64,000 nucleotides of DNA from Chryseobacterium sp. C-71 (GCF_020911865.1 NZ_CP087131.1:372001-436000), one strand, 5' to 3'. Counted from the stretch's first letter, positions 1-8,988 are shown. Notes: a model not told the origin generated them from the letters alone. Made by a program: numbers and translations.

Positions 1-90
1 AAGACAGACGAAAATTTTAATATTAGATATAAAAACAAAACAGCTCCGGCAAATATTACAGGAAGTTCGGTTGCCACCTACATTTTCTAA
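1..90 (+). CDS. C-terminal end of a secreted GH30-like protein (partial)
   Basis: An open frame runs from the first base to a TAA at 88-90 and gives 29 residues ending in SSVATYIF. The ending '[AS]-S-V-x-T-Y/V-hydrophobic' resembles the C-terminal beta-strand of GH30 glycosidases (compare HSIQTVIL at the end of the GH30 gene at 3657-5096). It lies directly upstream of other glucan hydrolases on the same strand, which supports the guess. Only the tail is present, so the family call is weak and no catalytic residue can be checked. Confidence 0.4.
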   Translation, partial: KTDENFNIRYKNKTAPANITGSSVATYIF

Positions 91-256
91 AATTATATGC
101 AAAACAATTAGCAATTTTTAAATTTATTAAACTTTGTGTTCTTTGCTAAGTAGAACGCCTTTGCGAACATAAAAATCAACAGAATTATTTGCAAAAAAAT
201 CTTTGTGGACTTTGTGTTAAAATTAATTTAAAGCTTCCAGCAAAAAATAAATTAAA

Positions 257-2479
257 ATGAAAAAACTTTATTTCATACTAGCATTTACCGCATTTGGACT
301 TAATGCCTTTGGACAAAAAACAATTGACCAGAAAGTTTCTGAGCTTTTATCTAAAATGACCTTGGAAGAAAAAGTCGGACAACTCGTACAATATAGCGGC
401 TTCGAATATGCAACAGGACCTCAAAATTCCAATTCGGCATCTGTTTTAGACGAAATTAAAAAAGGTAAAGTAGGATCAATGCTTAATGTTTCGGGTGCTG
501 AAGAAACGAGAAAATTTCAGGAATTAGCTTTAAAATCAAGATTAAAAATTCCAATGTTATTCGGTCAGGACGTGATTCATGGTTACCGAACTACCTTTCC
601 TGTAAATCTTGGTCAGGCTGCGAGCTGGGATTTAGGATTAATCGAAAAATCAGAACGAATTGCTGCGACAGAAGCTTCTGCTTACGGAATTCACTGGACT
701 TTTGCACCGATGGTTGACATCGCAAGAGATCCAAGATGGGGTAGAGTGATGGAAGGTTCGGGTGAAGATACTTATCTCGGAACTCAAATTGGTTTGGCAA
801 GAATTAAAGGTTTTCAGGGAAAAGGTTTGGGAAATCTTGATGCAATAATGGCTTGTGCAAAGCATTTCGCAGCATATGGAGCAGCGGTTGGCGGAAGAGA
901 TTACAATTCTGTTGACATGAGTTTAAGACAATTGCACGAAACGTATTTACCACCGTTCAAAGCAGCTGCAGAAGCGGGAGTTGCCACATTTATGAACTCT
1001 TTTAATGATATCAATGGAATTCCGGCAACGGCAAACAAATATATTTTAAGAGATTTATTAAAAGACAAATGGAACTATCAGGGTTTTGTGGTTTCAGATT
1101 GGGGAAGTATCGGCGAAATGGTTCCTCACGGGTACGCAAAAGACAATAGAGAAGCTGCCGAAAAAGCAATCAATGCAGGAAGCGATATGGACATGGAAAG
1201 CCGTGCTTACATGGCAGAACTTCCTAATTTAGTTAAAGAAGGAAAGGTTGATCCGAAGTTGATTGATGATGCAGCGAGAAGAATTTTAGTTAAGAAATTT
1301 GAGATGGGATTATTTGATGATCCTTACAGATTCAGCAACGAAAAAAGACAGAAAGAGCAATTAAACAATCAGGAAAACAGAAAATTCGGGAGAGAATTTG
1401 GTTCAAAAAGTATTGTTTTATTAAAAAATCAAAAAAATATTCTTCCACTTTCAAAATCGATTAAAACTGTTGCTTTAATTGGACCTTTCGGGAAAGAAAC
1501 CACAGCCAATCACGGTTTTTGGTCGGTTGCATTTAAAGATGACAATCAAAGAATTGTAACCCAATTTGATGGAATCAAAAATCAGTTAGACAAAAATTCA
1601 ACTTTACTCTATGCAAAAGGTGCCAACGTTGATGATCAGGACAAATCGATGTTTGCAGAAGCTGTAGAAACGGCAAAAAAAGCAGACGTTGTCATCATGA
1701 CTTTAGGTGAAGGTCATGCGATGAGCGGTGAGGCGAAAAGCAGGAGTAATCTCCATTTCACGGGAGTTCAGGAAGATTTATTAAAAGAAATTGCAAAAAC
1801 AGGAAAACCGATTGTCTTAATGATCAATGCCGGAAGACCTTTGGTTTTTGACTGGGCGGCAGACAATATTCCTACAATTATGTACAATTGGTGGTTGGGT
1901 ACCGAAGCAGGAAATTCAATTGCAGATGTACTTTTCGGAACAATAAATCCTGGTGGGAAATTGCCGATGACCTTCCCAAGAACTGAAGGACAAATCCCTG
2001 TTTATTATAATCATTACAACACCGGAAGACCTGCAAAAAACAATACAGACAGAAATTACGTTTCGGCTTACATCGATTTGGATAATGATCCTAAATTTCC
2101 ATTTGGTTTTGGTTTAAGTTATACTCAATTTAAATATTCTGATATGAATTTGAGTTCAACAAATCTTAAAGGAAATCAAAATTTAAATATCAATGTAAAA
2201 GTTTCTAATACTGGAAATTATGATGGGGAAGAAGTAGTGCAATTATACATCAGAGATCTGGTAGGAAAAGTGGTAAGACCTGTGAAGGAATTAAAAGGTT
2301 TCCAAAAAGTTTTCATAAAAAAAGGAGAAAGTAAGACCGTCAATTTTACATTAACTCCTGAAAATTTAAAATTCTATGATGATCAGTTAAATTTTGATTG
2401 GGAAGGCGGAGAATTCGATATTATGGTCGGAACCGATTCTCAAAATGTTCAGACAAAAAGAATTAATTGGTCAAAATAA
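257..2479 (+). CDS. bglX: Secreted GH3 beta-glucosidase (BglX-like)
   Basis: A 740-residue glycoside hydrolase family 3 exo-enzyme that probably releases glucose from beta-glucan oligosaccharides in the periplasm. Residues 1-20 are a signal peptide ending AFG-Q. The TIM-barrel domain has the KH motif (202-203) and the nucleophile Asp281 in VVSDWG. The second domain has the probable acid/base Glu492 in MSGEAKS. A fibronectin-III-like domain fills about residues 640-740, the usual BglX layout and length. It stands between a GH30-like tail and a GH16 gene, so it probably finishes digestion of the same glucan. The gene symbol is by architecture only; substrate specificity is inferred. Confidence 0.9.
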   Translation: MKKLYFILAFTAFGLNAFGQKTIDQKVSELLSKMTLEEKVGQLVQYSGFEYATGPQNSNSASVLDEIKKGKVGSMLNVSGAEETRKFQELALKSRLKIPMLFGQDVIHGYRTTFPVNLGQAASWDLGLIEKSERIAATEASAYGIHWTFAPMVDIARDPRWGRVMEGSGEDTYLGTQIGLARIKGFQGKGLGNLDAIMACAKHFAAYGAAVGGRDYNSVDMSLRQLHETYLPPFKAAAEAGVATFMNSFNDINGIPATANKYILRDLLKDKWNYQGFVVSDWGSIGEMVPHGYAKDNREAAEKAINAGSDMDMESRAYMAELPNLVKEGKVDPKLIDDAARRILVKKFEMGLFDDPYRFSNEKRQKEQLNNQENRKFGREFGSKSIVLLKNQKNILPLSKSIKTVALIGPFGKETTANHGFWSVAFKDDNQRIVTQFDGIKNQLDKNSTLLYAKGANVDDQDKSMFAEAVETAKKADVVIMTLGEGHAMSGEAKSRSNLHFTGVQEDLLKEIAKTGKPIVLMINAGRPLVFDWAADNIPTIMYNWWLGTEAGNSIADVLFGTINPGGKLPMTFPRTEGQIPVYYNHYNTGRPAKNNTDRNYVSAYIDLDNDPKFPFGFGLSYTQFKYSDMNLSSTNLKGNQNLNINVKVSNTGNYDGEEVVQLYIRDLVGKVVRPVKELKGFQKVFIKKGESKTVNFTLTPENLKFYDDQLNFDWEGGEFDIMVGTDSQNVQTKRINWSK

Positions 2480-2556
2480 ATATTAGTTTACTTACTAAGA
2501 GCGGGATGAAACCCGCTTTTGGTGGTAAAAGACGTGAGTTTTTAAGTAAACGTAAT

Positions 2557-2716
2557 CTTTGTCATTCTGAAAGAATCTAGATAATCTTTGTAGAGATGCT
2601 TCCAGCATGACAAACTTTGAAAATAAACCCGAGTTTGTCATTCAGAGCGAAACGATGTGGAGCGTGGAATCTATTCAATTATAATGGAGATTCGTCCGTC
2701 GTCAGAATGACAAGCT
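2557..2716. repeat. Two degenerate copies of the GTCATTC intergenic palindrome
   Basis: The 274-base gap between the GH3 and GH16 genes holds two tandem decayed copies of a repeat. Each begins TTTGTCATTC and closes with its complement (ATGACAAACTTTG near 2607, GAATGACAAGC near 2706), with AGAATCT/GGAATCT cores. Near-perfect versions occur at 13266-13338 and 44947-45001. No gene is visible here. Confidence 0.6.
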
Positions 2717-2753
2717 TTGGAGATAATCTTAATAATAAATTTTAAATAAAACT

Positions 2754-3563
2754 TTGAATATAAAATTCCAACATATCATTCACCTTTTAATCGGAGGAGC
2801 TTTGGCTTTCTGTGTTGAAGGTTGTGCTTCAAACAAGCCTGATTCCAACAGAAAATTAATCTGGAATGATGAATTCAACGGGAAAGGTTTACCAGATTCT
2901 TCCAAATGGAATTATGATGTTGGCGGCGATGGTTACGGAAATAATGAAGCTCAGTTTTATACCAAAAGTCGTTTGGAAAATGCAAGAATGGAGAACGGAA
3001 ATCTTGTCATTGAAGCCAGAAAAGAAAACTGGGAAAAGAATAAATATACTTCGGCAAGATTGTTAACCAAAGGAAAATTATCCTTTCAATATGGAACAAT
3101 TGAAGTCCGAGCTAAACTTCCGAAAGGTCGCGGAACGTGGCCTGCAATCTGGATGATGAGTGAAAATATGAAAGAATGGCCCGATGACGGCGAACTGGAT
3201 ATTATGGAGCATGTTGGTTTTAATCAAGGTTATATTCATGCTTCCGTGCATACCAAAAAGTATAATCACATTATTGGAACACAGAAAACCGATACGTTGA
3301 TCGTGAAAAATGCTAGTGAAAAATTTCACATCTACAAAGCAGATTGGACACCTGAAAAAATTGATGTTTATATAGACGATCAAAAGTTTTTCACGTATGA
3401 AAATAAAGAAAAGACCTATGAATCCTGGCCTTTTGATCAACCCTATTTTATCATTTTAAATCTTGCTGTCGGTGGATTTTGGGGCGGAAAAGAAGGAATT
3501 GATGACACAATCTTTCCTCAGAAATATTACATTGATTACGTAAGGGTATATAAAAATGATTAG
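2754..3563 (+). CDS. GH16 endo-beta-glucanase lipoprotein (laminarinase-like)
   Basis: A 269-residue family 16 glycoside hydrolase. The signature ELDIME gives nucleophile Glu147, Asp149 and acid/base Glu152. It is preceded by the beta-jelly-roll strand GTWPAIWMM and followed by a C-terminal IDYVRVY strand, the usual end of GH16 laminarinases. Residues 1-24 form a lipoprotein signal with probable lipidated Cys24 (VEGC), so the enzyme is likely tethered to the outer membrane. The start is TTG: there is an in-frame stop at 2736 and no ATG until residue 79, past the signal. It probably cleaves internal beta-1,3 (or 1,3-1,4) links to feed the neighbouring GH3 and GH30 enzymes. Confidence 0.88.
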   Translation: MNIKFQHIIHLLIGGALAFCVEGCASNKPDSNRKLIWNDEFNGKGLPDSSKWNYDVGGDGYGNNEAQFYTKSRLENARMENGNLVIEARKENWEKNKYTSARLLTKGKLSFQYGTIEVRAKLPKGRGTWPAIWMMSENMKEWPDDGELDIMEHVGFNQGYIHASVHTKKYNHIIGTQKTDTLIVKNASEKFHIYKADWTPEKIDVYIDDQKFFTYENKEKTYESWPFDQPYFIILNLAVGGFWGGKEGIDDTIFPQKYYIDYVRVYKND

Positions 3564-3656
3564 TATTAAAATTCCCCTCCTCTGGAGGGGTGGCGAAAAT
3601 TCAAAAGAATTTTTGACGGGGTGGTTAATTATATATAAGAATAGAAAGAAGAAATA

Positions 3657-5096
3657 ATGAAGAAACTAGTAGTAAGTTGTTTTGTAATGGGAGCTTTTTT
3701 TAATGCAAACGCACAAAATTACTGGAAAAAAAATGCAGGAAAATCTGCAAAAGTAATTCTCACCAATTCTAAGACCAACGAAAAAATGGTTGATAAAGGA
3801 ACGGTGAAGTTCGAAAAAATGGCTCAGCCAAAAGAAACTGATGCCTGTATTTTTGTAGATCCGGATTTTAAGTATCAAAAATTAATAGGAATCGGTGGTG
3901 CTATTACTGATGCATCTGCCGAAACTTTTTATAAACTTCCAAAAAATAAACAGAAAGAAATCATTGAAGCTTACTACGGGAAAAACGGTTTGGGATATAC
4001 CGTTGTTCGTACCAATATGAACTCATGTGACTTCTCCAGCGATTCCTATACCTACGTTACGGAAAATGATAAATCTTTAAAATCATTCAACGTTGCGCAT
4101 GATGAGAAGTTTAAAATTCCGATGATTAAGGAAGCTCAAAAGGCAATTGGAAAAGATTTTACTTTCTACTTTTCTCCTTGGAGTCCACCAGCTTGGATGA
4201 AATCTAATAAAAATATGTTGAAAGGTGGAAGACTGGAAAATACTTTCTACCAAACCTGGGCTGATTATTATGTGAAATTCATCAGCGAATACGAAAAAAG
4301 AGGAATTAATGTTTGGGGATTGACTATTCAGAACGAGCCGATGGCAACACAAACTTGGGAATCTTGTATTTATACTGCTGAAGAAGAAGGAGAGTTTCTT
4401 AAAAATAATTTAGGGCCAACGCTTTGGAAAAACGGCTTTAAAGATAAAAAAGTAATGATTTGGGATCACAATCGTGATTTAATTTACCAAAGAGCGACCA
4501 CAACACTAAGCGATACCGAAACTTCAAAATATGCGCATGGAATCGGCTATCACTGGTACGAAACATGGAATAACAAGACGCAGCTTTTTGATAATTTATC
4601 GGAAACACAGAGAGCTTTTCCGGATAAGTTTTTAGCATTTACAGAAGGTTGTAAAGAGCAATTTGATATGTCTAAAATTTATGACGTAAAATTGGGCGAA
4701 TTATACGGAAGAAATATGATCAACGATTTCAACAAAGGAACGGCTTTATGGACAGACTGGAATGTTCTTCTTGATGAAACAGGCGGTCCAAATCACGTTG
4801 GAAATTTTTGTTTTGCACCGATCATCGCAGATACAAAAACGGGTGAAGTTCATTATACTTATGAATATTATTATGTTGGACACGTTTCGAAATACATTAA
4901 GCCAAATGCTCAGAGAATCGGAACTTCATCGAACAGAGCAGCTCTTACTTCTACAACTTTCATGAATGAAAACGGACAATTGGTAACCGTCATCATGAAT
5001 GATTCTGATAACGATATCGACACCAATCTTTGGATCGAAGGAATGTCTGCAAAATTATCTGCACCTGCACATTCTATACAGACCGTAATTTTATAG
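3657..5096 (+). CDS. Secreted GH30 glycosidase (glucosylceramidase/beta-1,6-glucanase type)
   Basis: A 479-residue family 30 glycoside hydrolase with a signal peptide (1-20, cut after NANA-Q). The (beta/alpha)8 barrel carries acid/base Glu227 in TIQNEP and nucleophile Glu330 in AFTEG. A C-terminal beta-sandwich ends HSIQTVIL. Bacterial GH30 enzymes of this length are annotated as glucosylceramidase, but those beside GH3 genes in Bacteroidota often act as beta-1,6-glucanases, which fits this cluster. The exact substrate is not readable from sequence. A T-run hairpin lies downstream at 5214-5250. Confidence 0.9.
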   Translation: MKKLVVSCFVMGAFFNANAQNYWKKNAGKSAKVILTNSKTNEKMVDKGTVKFEKMAQPKETDACIFVDPDFKYQKLIGIGGAITDASAETFYKLPKNKQKEIIEAYYGKNGLGYTVVRTNMNSCDFSSDSYTYVTENDKSLKSFNVAHDEKFKIPMIKEAQKAIGKDFTFYFSPWSPPAWMKSNKNMLKGGRLENTFYQTWADYYVKFISEYEKRGINVWGLTIQNEPMATQTWESCIYTAEEEGEFLKNNLGPTLWKNGFKDKKVMIWDHNRDLIYQRATTTLSDTETSKYAHGIGYHWYETWNNKTQLFDNLSETQRAFPDKFLAFTEGCKEQFDMSKIYDVKLGELYGRNMINDFNKGTALWTDWNVLLDETGGPNHVGNFCFAPIIADTKTGEVHYTYEYYYVGHVSKYIKPNAQRIGTSSNRAALTSTTFMNENGQLVTVIMNDSDNDIDTNLWIEGMSAKLSAPAHSIQTVIL

Positions 5097-5125
5097 CACA
5101 TCATATTAACATTTTTATTATTAAG

Positions 5126-5154
5126 AATCGGCGATACCTTTGGTGTCGCCGATT
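5126..5154. other. Strong hairpin after the GH30 gene
   Basis: Arms AATCGGCGATACC (5126-5138) and GGTGTCGCCGATT (5142-5154) pair fully apart from one G-U, around a 3-base loop. No T-run follows, so it is not a classic terminator. It may stabilise the mRNA end. Confidence 0.5.
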
Positions 5155-5213
5155 TGGCGATAGCAGAATATATGAAAAATATTCTTGCACGATGCAACCG
5201 AAAATGTCATTAT

Positions 5214-5250
5214 AATTATTTCCTGAAAAACGTTAGGAATTATTTTTTTG
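5214..5250 (+). terminator. Possible terminator of the glucanase cluster
   Basis: An imperfect hairpin (AATTATTTCCT against AGGAATTATT, loop about 10 bases) runs into seven T residues, upstream of the next gene at 5306. Confidence 0.4.
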
Positions 5251-5305
5251 TGTTAACTTGCTTATGCTTTAATATAAATTATTATTTTCCTTATATATTT
5301 TTAAT

Positions 5306-6241
5306 ATGTTAAAATCTATATTTTACGCAGCATTAGAGAGAAAAAAAATAACAAATGATGAAATTGAATATGAAAAAAGTCTTCTTTTTGACATATACAC
5401 CATTGTTCTTATTTTTATTTTAGGATGTAATATATTTCTTAATATTATTTTCCTCGAAGACTATCAAAATGCTACTGTCTTTCTTGGTCTGACTTTGTTG
5501 ATGATCAGCACATTATTTTGGCCGGATAAAATTCGCTTTAAGAGAATTAATCTGGCAATTATATTTTTCTTTTTAGGAATAATTATATTTTTCTGTGATA
5601 TCATTGGTGGTGAAGGCTGTATGAATTATTTATCTTACGTATCACTTACAATTGCTCTGTCATTTTTCTTTAATTACACTTCTGATAAATATGTTATTTT
5701 TTTTCTCATTGGATCTTATCTTCTTTGGTTTCTAATCAATATAGTTACCAATTATTCTTTATTTTTATCATTTCAGGAACACTTATCGCCCGAAAAACAA
5801 TGGTATGTGAGAATCTATAAAGTATTGGAGATATCAATCTGTACTTTTGTAGGAATGTATTTTATCAATAGAAAAGAAAAAATGATTATCAAATATCATT
5901 TAGAAAAAGAAAGATTAAATAATCTTCTTGAAAAAACAGATCGTATTAATTTCTCAGGTGAATTATACGATTTGGCACTTAGCAAAAATTCATTATTCAT
6001 AACTTATTTTAAATCTCAATATCCAGATTTTTTTGAAAAGATTCTGCAAAATTCTCCTACTATTATTTCTTCAGAACTGGAAGTTTGTGCCATGCTAAAA
6101 TTAAATATGGGTACTAAGGAAATAGCTACCGCAACCAACTCTACCATACGAGCGATCGAAAATAAAAAATACAGAATACGCAGAAAGCTTAATATTTCTT
6201 CTGATACGGATATTAATCTTCATATAATTAATACATATTAA
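5306..6241 (+). CDS. Membrane-anchored LuxR-like transcriptional regulator
   Basis: A 311-residue protein. Residues about 28-190 contain roughly six hydrophobic membrane helices, then a short coiled linker (about 195-215). The C-terminal region about 245-311 resembles a GerE/LuxR-type helix-turn-helix (MGTKEIATATNSTIRAIENKKYR in part, then RRKLNI). The layout suggests a membrane sensor joined to a DNA-binding output domain, as in flavobacterial regulators with a membrane-embedded N-terminus. The last 90 residues are clearly paralogous to the small protein at 20281-20583. It lies directly upstream of a block of direct repeats and a secreted protein gene, its likely target. The sensed signal is unknown. 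Confidence 0.7.
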   Translation: MLKSIFYAALERKKITNDEIEYEKSLLFDIYTIVLIFILGCNIFLNIIFLEDYQNATVFLGLTLLMISTLFWPDKIRFKRINLAIIFFFLGIIIFFCDIIGGEGCMNYLSYVSLTIALSFFFNYTSDKYVIFFLIGSYLLWFLINIVTNYSLFLSFQEHLSPEKQWYVRIYKVLEISICTFVGMYFINRKEKMIIKYHLEKERLNNLLEKTDRINFSGELYDLALSKNSLFITYFKSQYPDFFEKILQNSPTIISSELEVCAMLKLNMGTKEIATATNSTIRAIENKKYRIRRKLNISSDTDINLHIINTY

Positions 6242-6287
6242 TTCTTATTTTACAATTTAATAACTCTGATTTTCAACTAATTAATCA

Positions 6288-6330
6288 TTTGAGTATATGT
6301 GAGTATGCTTGTGAGTAATTGTGAGCTGTG
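6288..6330. promoter_or_regulatory. Four GTGAGTA-type direct repeats at 10-11 base spacing
   Basis: GAGTAT, GAGTAT, GAGTAA and GAGCTG begin at 6291, 6301, 6312 and 6322, each preceded by T-T/G-T-G-type bases. The spacing of 10, 11 and 10 bases puts the copies on one face of the helix, as expected for cooperative binding of a regulator. The block lies between the LuxR-like gene and the secreted protein gene at 6508. Confidence 0.5.
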
Positions 6331-6427
6331 TTTTCTTTTGGGGTGACGTATTCTATTTATACTATTGCAGCATGAAAATGAATTAATAATCATTTGTCAT
6401 ACAAAAACACACTTGTCTATATACCAG

Positions 6428-6455
6428 AAGCTGGGTTCATATAATGTCCCAGCTT
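6428..6455 (+). other. Leader hairpin upstream of 6508 gene
   Basis: Perfect 8-base arms AAGCTGGG (6428-6435) and CCCAGCTT (6448-6455) enclose a 12-base AT-rich loop. There is no T-run, so this looks like a 5'-UTR structure or an operator rather than a terminator. Confidence 0.45.
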
Positions 6456-6507
6456 CCCCTAGCGGGATTTATAGACTTTATAAAACTAAGTTTACAATGA
6501 ACCTTAT

Positions 6508-7329
6508 ATGATGAAAAGAACATTATTTTTATTAAGCAATTTATTAGCAGGATCTATTTTAGCACAAAATGTAGGTATCAATACCGAAACTCCGAATCAG
6601 TCTGCAATTCTACACTTAGAAGCTACAAACATGGGATTCCTTCCTCCGCGTATAGATCTGAATTCAGCCACAGACGTAGTCACTATCGCTAATCCGGCTA
6701 CGGGATTATTAGTTTTTAATACGGGCTTAGGATTACTGAAAACAAAAGGATATTATTATTGGGACGGAGTTAAATGGACGAGATTTGGTATTGCAGATGG
6801 GGGTGGTGATTTCCAGATTGGTGAAGAAAGAGGATATAGATTTCTTGTTCCGGGAACCTTTCAAAATTCTACTGGAAATACAAGTAAAAATCAAATGACG
6901 GGAAAGCTAGCATCTCAAACAGGAACTATCAACAGAAAAGCACTTTCCGAATTTGTAAATCCAGCAGAACTGCCACTTTTTGAAGGTCTTAGATTAGATG
7001 TTTTAGGAGGAGAGAATAGTGTTTTGAAGCCGCGTTTTTACAATACTACAAACAGTAACATATTAGTCTCTTATGCAACATTATCTACAAGCAATCCTTT
7101 ACAAAACTCACCTAATATGACAATACTTCCCAATTATTATAGTACTCCTATTGATGGTGACGACTGGCTGAATACCAATTATGGAAATATGGAACAAGAT
7201 CTTGTAGAAATCTTGTTTGAAGATGGTAAATATTACAGAATGTCTATCGTAGCATACTCTACTAATTCCTCCTATAATACCGCTGCATCGAATACTGTTA
7301 TTGGAATTTCTTTAAAAAGAGTTCAATAA
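6508..7329 (+). CDS. Secreted protein of unknown function (NVGINT surface type)
   Basis: A 273-residue protein with a signal peptide ending ILA-Q (about 1-20). The mature start NVGINTETPN, then LHLEATNMGFLPPR, ATGLLVFNT and GYYYWDGVKW, is the typical opening of a large group of Bacteroidota exported proteins sometimes annotated as phage-tail-collar-like or cell-surface proteins. The rest (about 100-273) is not recognised. No T9SS sorting tail was seen. ATG codons at 6508 and 6511 are both possible. It probably depends on the regulator and repeat block upstream. Function unknown. Confidence 0.75.
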   Translation: MMKRTLFLLSNLLAGSILAQNVGINTETPNQSAILHLEATNMGFLPPRIDLNSATDVVTIANPATGLLVFNTGLGLLKTKGYYYWDGVKWTRFGIADGGGDFQIGEERGYRFLVPGTFQNSTGNTSKNQMTGKLASQTGTINRKALSEFVNPAELPLFEGLRLDVLGGENSVLKPRFYNTTNSNILVSYATLSTSNPLQNSPNMTILPNYYSTPIDGDDWLNTNYGNMEQDLVEILFEDGKYYRMSIVAYSTNSSYNTAASNTVIGISLKRVQ

Positions 7330-7358
7330 ATTATATCAAGTGTTATTCTATTCAATGA

Positions 7359-7392
7359 AGCCAAGGCAATTGCTTTGGCTTTGTTTTTTTTT
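7359..7392 (+). terminator. Rho-independent terminator after 6508 gene
   Basis: Arms AGCCAAGGC and GCTTTGGCT around AATT (7359-7380) are followed by a T-rich run of about 12 bases. Confidence 0.85.
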
Positions 7393-7470
7393 AAGTCGTT
7401 CTTTAAATTATTACGACAGAAGCGGAAGTTACAAATCATTTTTTTTGAAATACATCATATACTATAAAGT

Positions 7471-7507
7471 AAAAGACCAAAGTAAATATTTTCACTTTGG
7501 TCTTTTT
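7471..7507 (-). terminator. Terminator for fabI (possibly bidirectional)
   Basis: Arms AAAAGACCAAAGT (7471-7483) and ACTTTGGTCTTTT (7494-7506) are fully complementary, with T-runs outside both ends. It lies just past the stop of the leftward fabI gene. Confidence 0.75.
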
Positions 7508-7531
7508 TTATTTTAATGTAATATTTTGGGA

Positions 7532-8338
7532 CTAAAAATCATATTTCTCAATCACTTTCTGAGTAACTCCGGTGTTACTGAATCCTCCATCATGGAATAA
7601 ATTCTGCATCGTCACTTTCTTGGTAAGATCTGAGAATAAAGTTACACAGTAATCTGCACACTCAAGAGCTGATGCATTTCCCAGTGGAGACATATCTTCA
7701 GCATATCCTAAGAAACCTCCAAAACCTTTTACTCCGCTTCCTGCAGTAGTAACTGTTGGAGACTGAGAAACTGTATTCACACGTACTTTTCTTTCGCCCC
7801 AGTAATATCCGAAAGTTCTTGCAATACTTTCTAAGTATGCTTTATTGTCAGACATATCATTGTAATCCGGGAATGTTCTTTGAGCTGCAATGTAAGTAAG
7901 AGCCAAGATGCTTCCCCATTCATTCATACAGTTCTTTTCCCACGCTGTACGCATTACTTTGTGGAAAGATACTGCTGAGATATCCCAACCTTTCTCTGTC
8001 CAATCGTAATTCATCTCAGTGTAGTGTTTTCCTTTTCTTACATTTACGGACATTCCTATCGAGTGAAGAATAAAATCTATTTTCCCAAATTTTGCGATTG
8101 CAGCATCAAAAAGTTTATCAAGATCTTCAGTAGAAGTAGCATCTGCGCCAATTACTTCAGAGCCTGTTTTTTCAGCTAATCCGTTCAGTTCTCCCATTCT
8201 TAGAGCGATAGGAGCATTAGATAATATAAATTCAGCGCCTTCTTCATGGCATCTCTCAGCAACTTTCCATGCGATAGATTGTTCATTAAGGGCTCCAAAA
8301 ATAATTCCTTTCTTCCCTTTAAGTAAACCGTATGACAT
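7532..8338 (-). CDS. fabI: Enoyl-[acyl-carrier-protein] reductase (NADH)
   Basis: A 268-residue SDR-fold enzyme that reduces enoyl-ACP in the last step of each fatty acid elongation cycle, in the cytoplasm. The N-terminal nucleotide-binding segment GIIFGALNEQSIAW matches FabI. The SIGMS segment and the FabI-type catalytic pair Tyr159 and Lys166 (Y-x6-K) are present, followed by the SQSPTVTTAGSG stretch of the substrate loop. The length matches FabI. It is transcribed alone, from a TACATTTG promoter element at 8362-8369. FabI is the triclosan target; no resistance change is claimed. Confidence 0.95.
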   Translation of the reverse strand: MSYGLLKGKKGIIFGALNEQSIAWKVAERCHEEGAEFILSNAPIALRMGELNGLAEKTGSEVIGADATSTEDLDKLFDAAIAKFGKIDFILHSIGMSVNVRKGKHYTEMNYDWTEKGWDISAVSFHKVMRTAWEKNCMNEWGSILALTYIAAQRTFPDYNDMSDNKAYLESIARTFGYYWGERKVRVNTVSQSPTVTTAGSGVKGFGGFLGYAEDMSPLGNASALECADYCVTLFSDLTKKVTMQNLFHDGGFSNTGVTQKVIEKYDF

Positions 8339-8361
8339 AATTTTTTAATGTTTAATATCTA

Positions 8362-8369
8362 CAAATGTA
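8362..8369 (-). promoter_or_regulatory. -7 promoter element of fabI
   Basis: TACATTTG on the minus strand fits the Bacteroidota -7 consensus TAnnTTTG, 24 bases before the fabI ATG. No clear -33 TTTG box was found. Confidence 0.5.
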
Positions 8370-8459
8370 GCAATAATTTATGTTTAGGACATAATAAAAA
8401 ACGGAGCCTTTGTAAAAAGACTCCATTTTCTTTGAATATATTTAAAAGACTGAATTTTT

Positions 8460-8759
8460 CTAATTCGTTTTCTTGTTCCATTCTGCTTTCACATCTTCAG
8501 CAGCATCTTTTGTTTTTTCCCAGGCATCACTTGCGCCATCTTTAATGTCTTCCCAAGTTTCAGAAGCATTAGCTTTCACTCTGTCTAGCCAGTCTTCCTG
8601 AGTAGCTTCCTGATCATTATCACGTTTTTCTTTGATATAATCTCTTGCTTTGTCAGCTAGGTCACTGATTTTCCATTTTGCGTCACTTGCAGTATTTCTT
8701 AATGCATCTTCTGTATTATTTACTGCTTTTTCTGCTTTGTTGTAATCTTGATTGTCCAT
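8460..8759 (-). CDS. Small LEA/YtxH-like stress protein
   Basis: A 99-residue, highly charged, cysteine-free protein made of amphipathic helices with repeated A-x-D/E-x-W-E-K/D blocks (for example SETWEDIKD and SDAWEKTKD). This resembles late-embryogenesis-abundant or YtxH/CsbD-type stress proteins. The start chosen is the ATG at 8757-8759 (MDNQDYN). A longer reading to 8801 would add 14 hydrophobic residues that do not look native. It is a single gene between fabI and a beta-barrel gene. The role is inferred from composition only. Confidence 0.65.
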   Translation of the reverse strand: MDNQDYNKAEKAVNNTEDALRNTASDAKWKISDLADKARDYIKEKRDNDQEATQEDWLDRVKANASETWEDIKDGASDAWEKTKDAAEDVKAEWNKKTN

Positions 8760-8988
8760 AATATTATTGTATTTAAGTGTTATATATACTATGTTAAACA
8801 AGAACTATTCCTAAAAAAAAATACGATAGTTAAAATTTTCATAAAATTTAAATAATCTTTTACGTTTGTGTAAAATTTATACTTGTAGAATTACGATGAT
8901 TTGATTTTTTAAAGTAATTCTAACTCATCAGCATTTTAACGTGATGATCAATGAGTTTTGAAAAAACATTGCAATAGTTTTATTTAAA

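Noticed and set aside
2480..2753. A gene in the gap between GH3 and GH16
   Set aside because: Only the degenerate repeat copies at 2557-2716 are visible; no open frame of meaningful length with a start.
3078..3440. Leftward 120-residue frame inside the GH16 gene
   Set aside because: Antisense shadow of a well-supported GH16 domain with catalytic residues in the plus frame.
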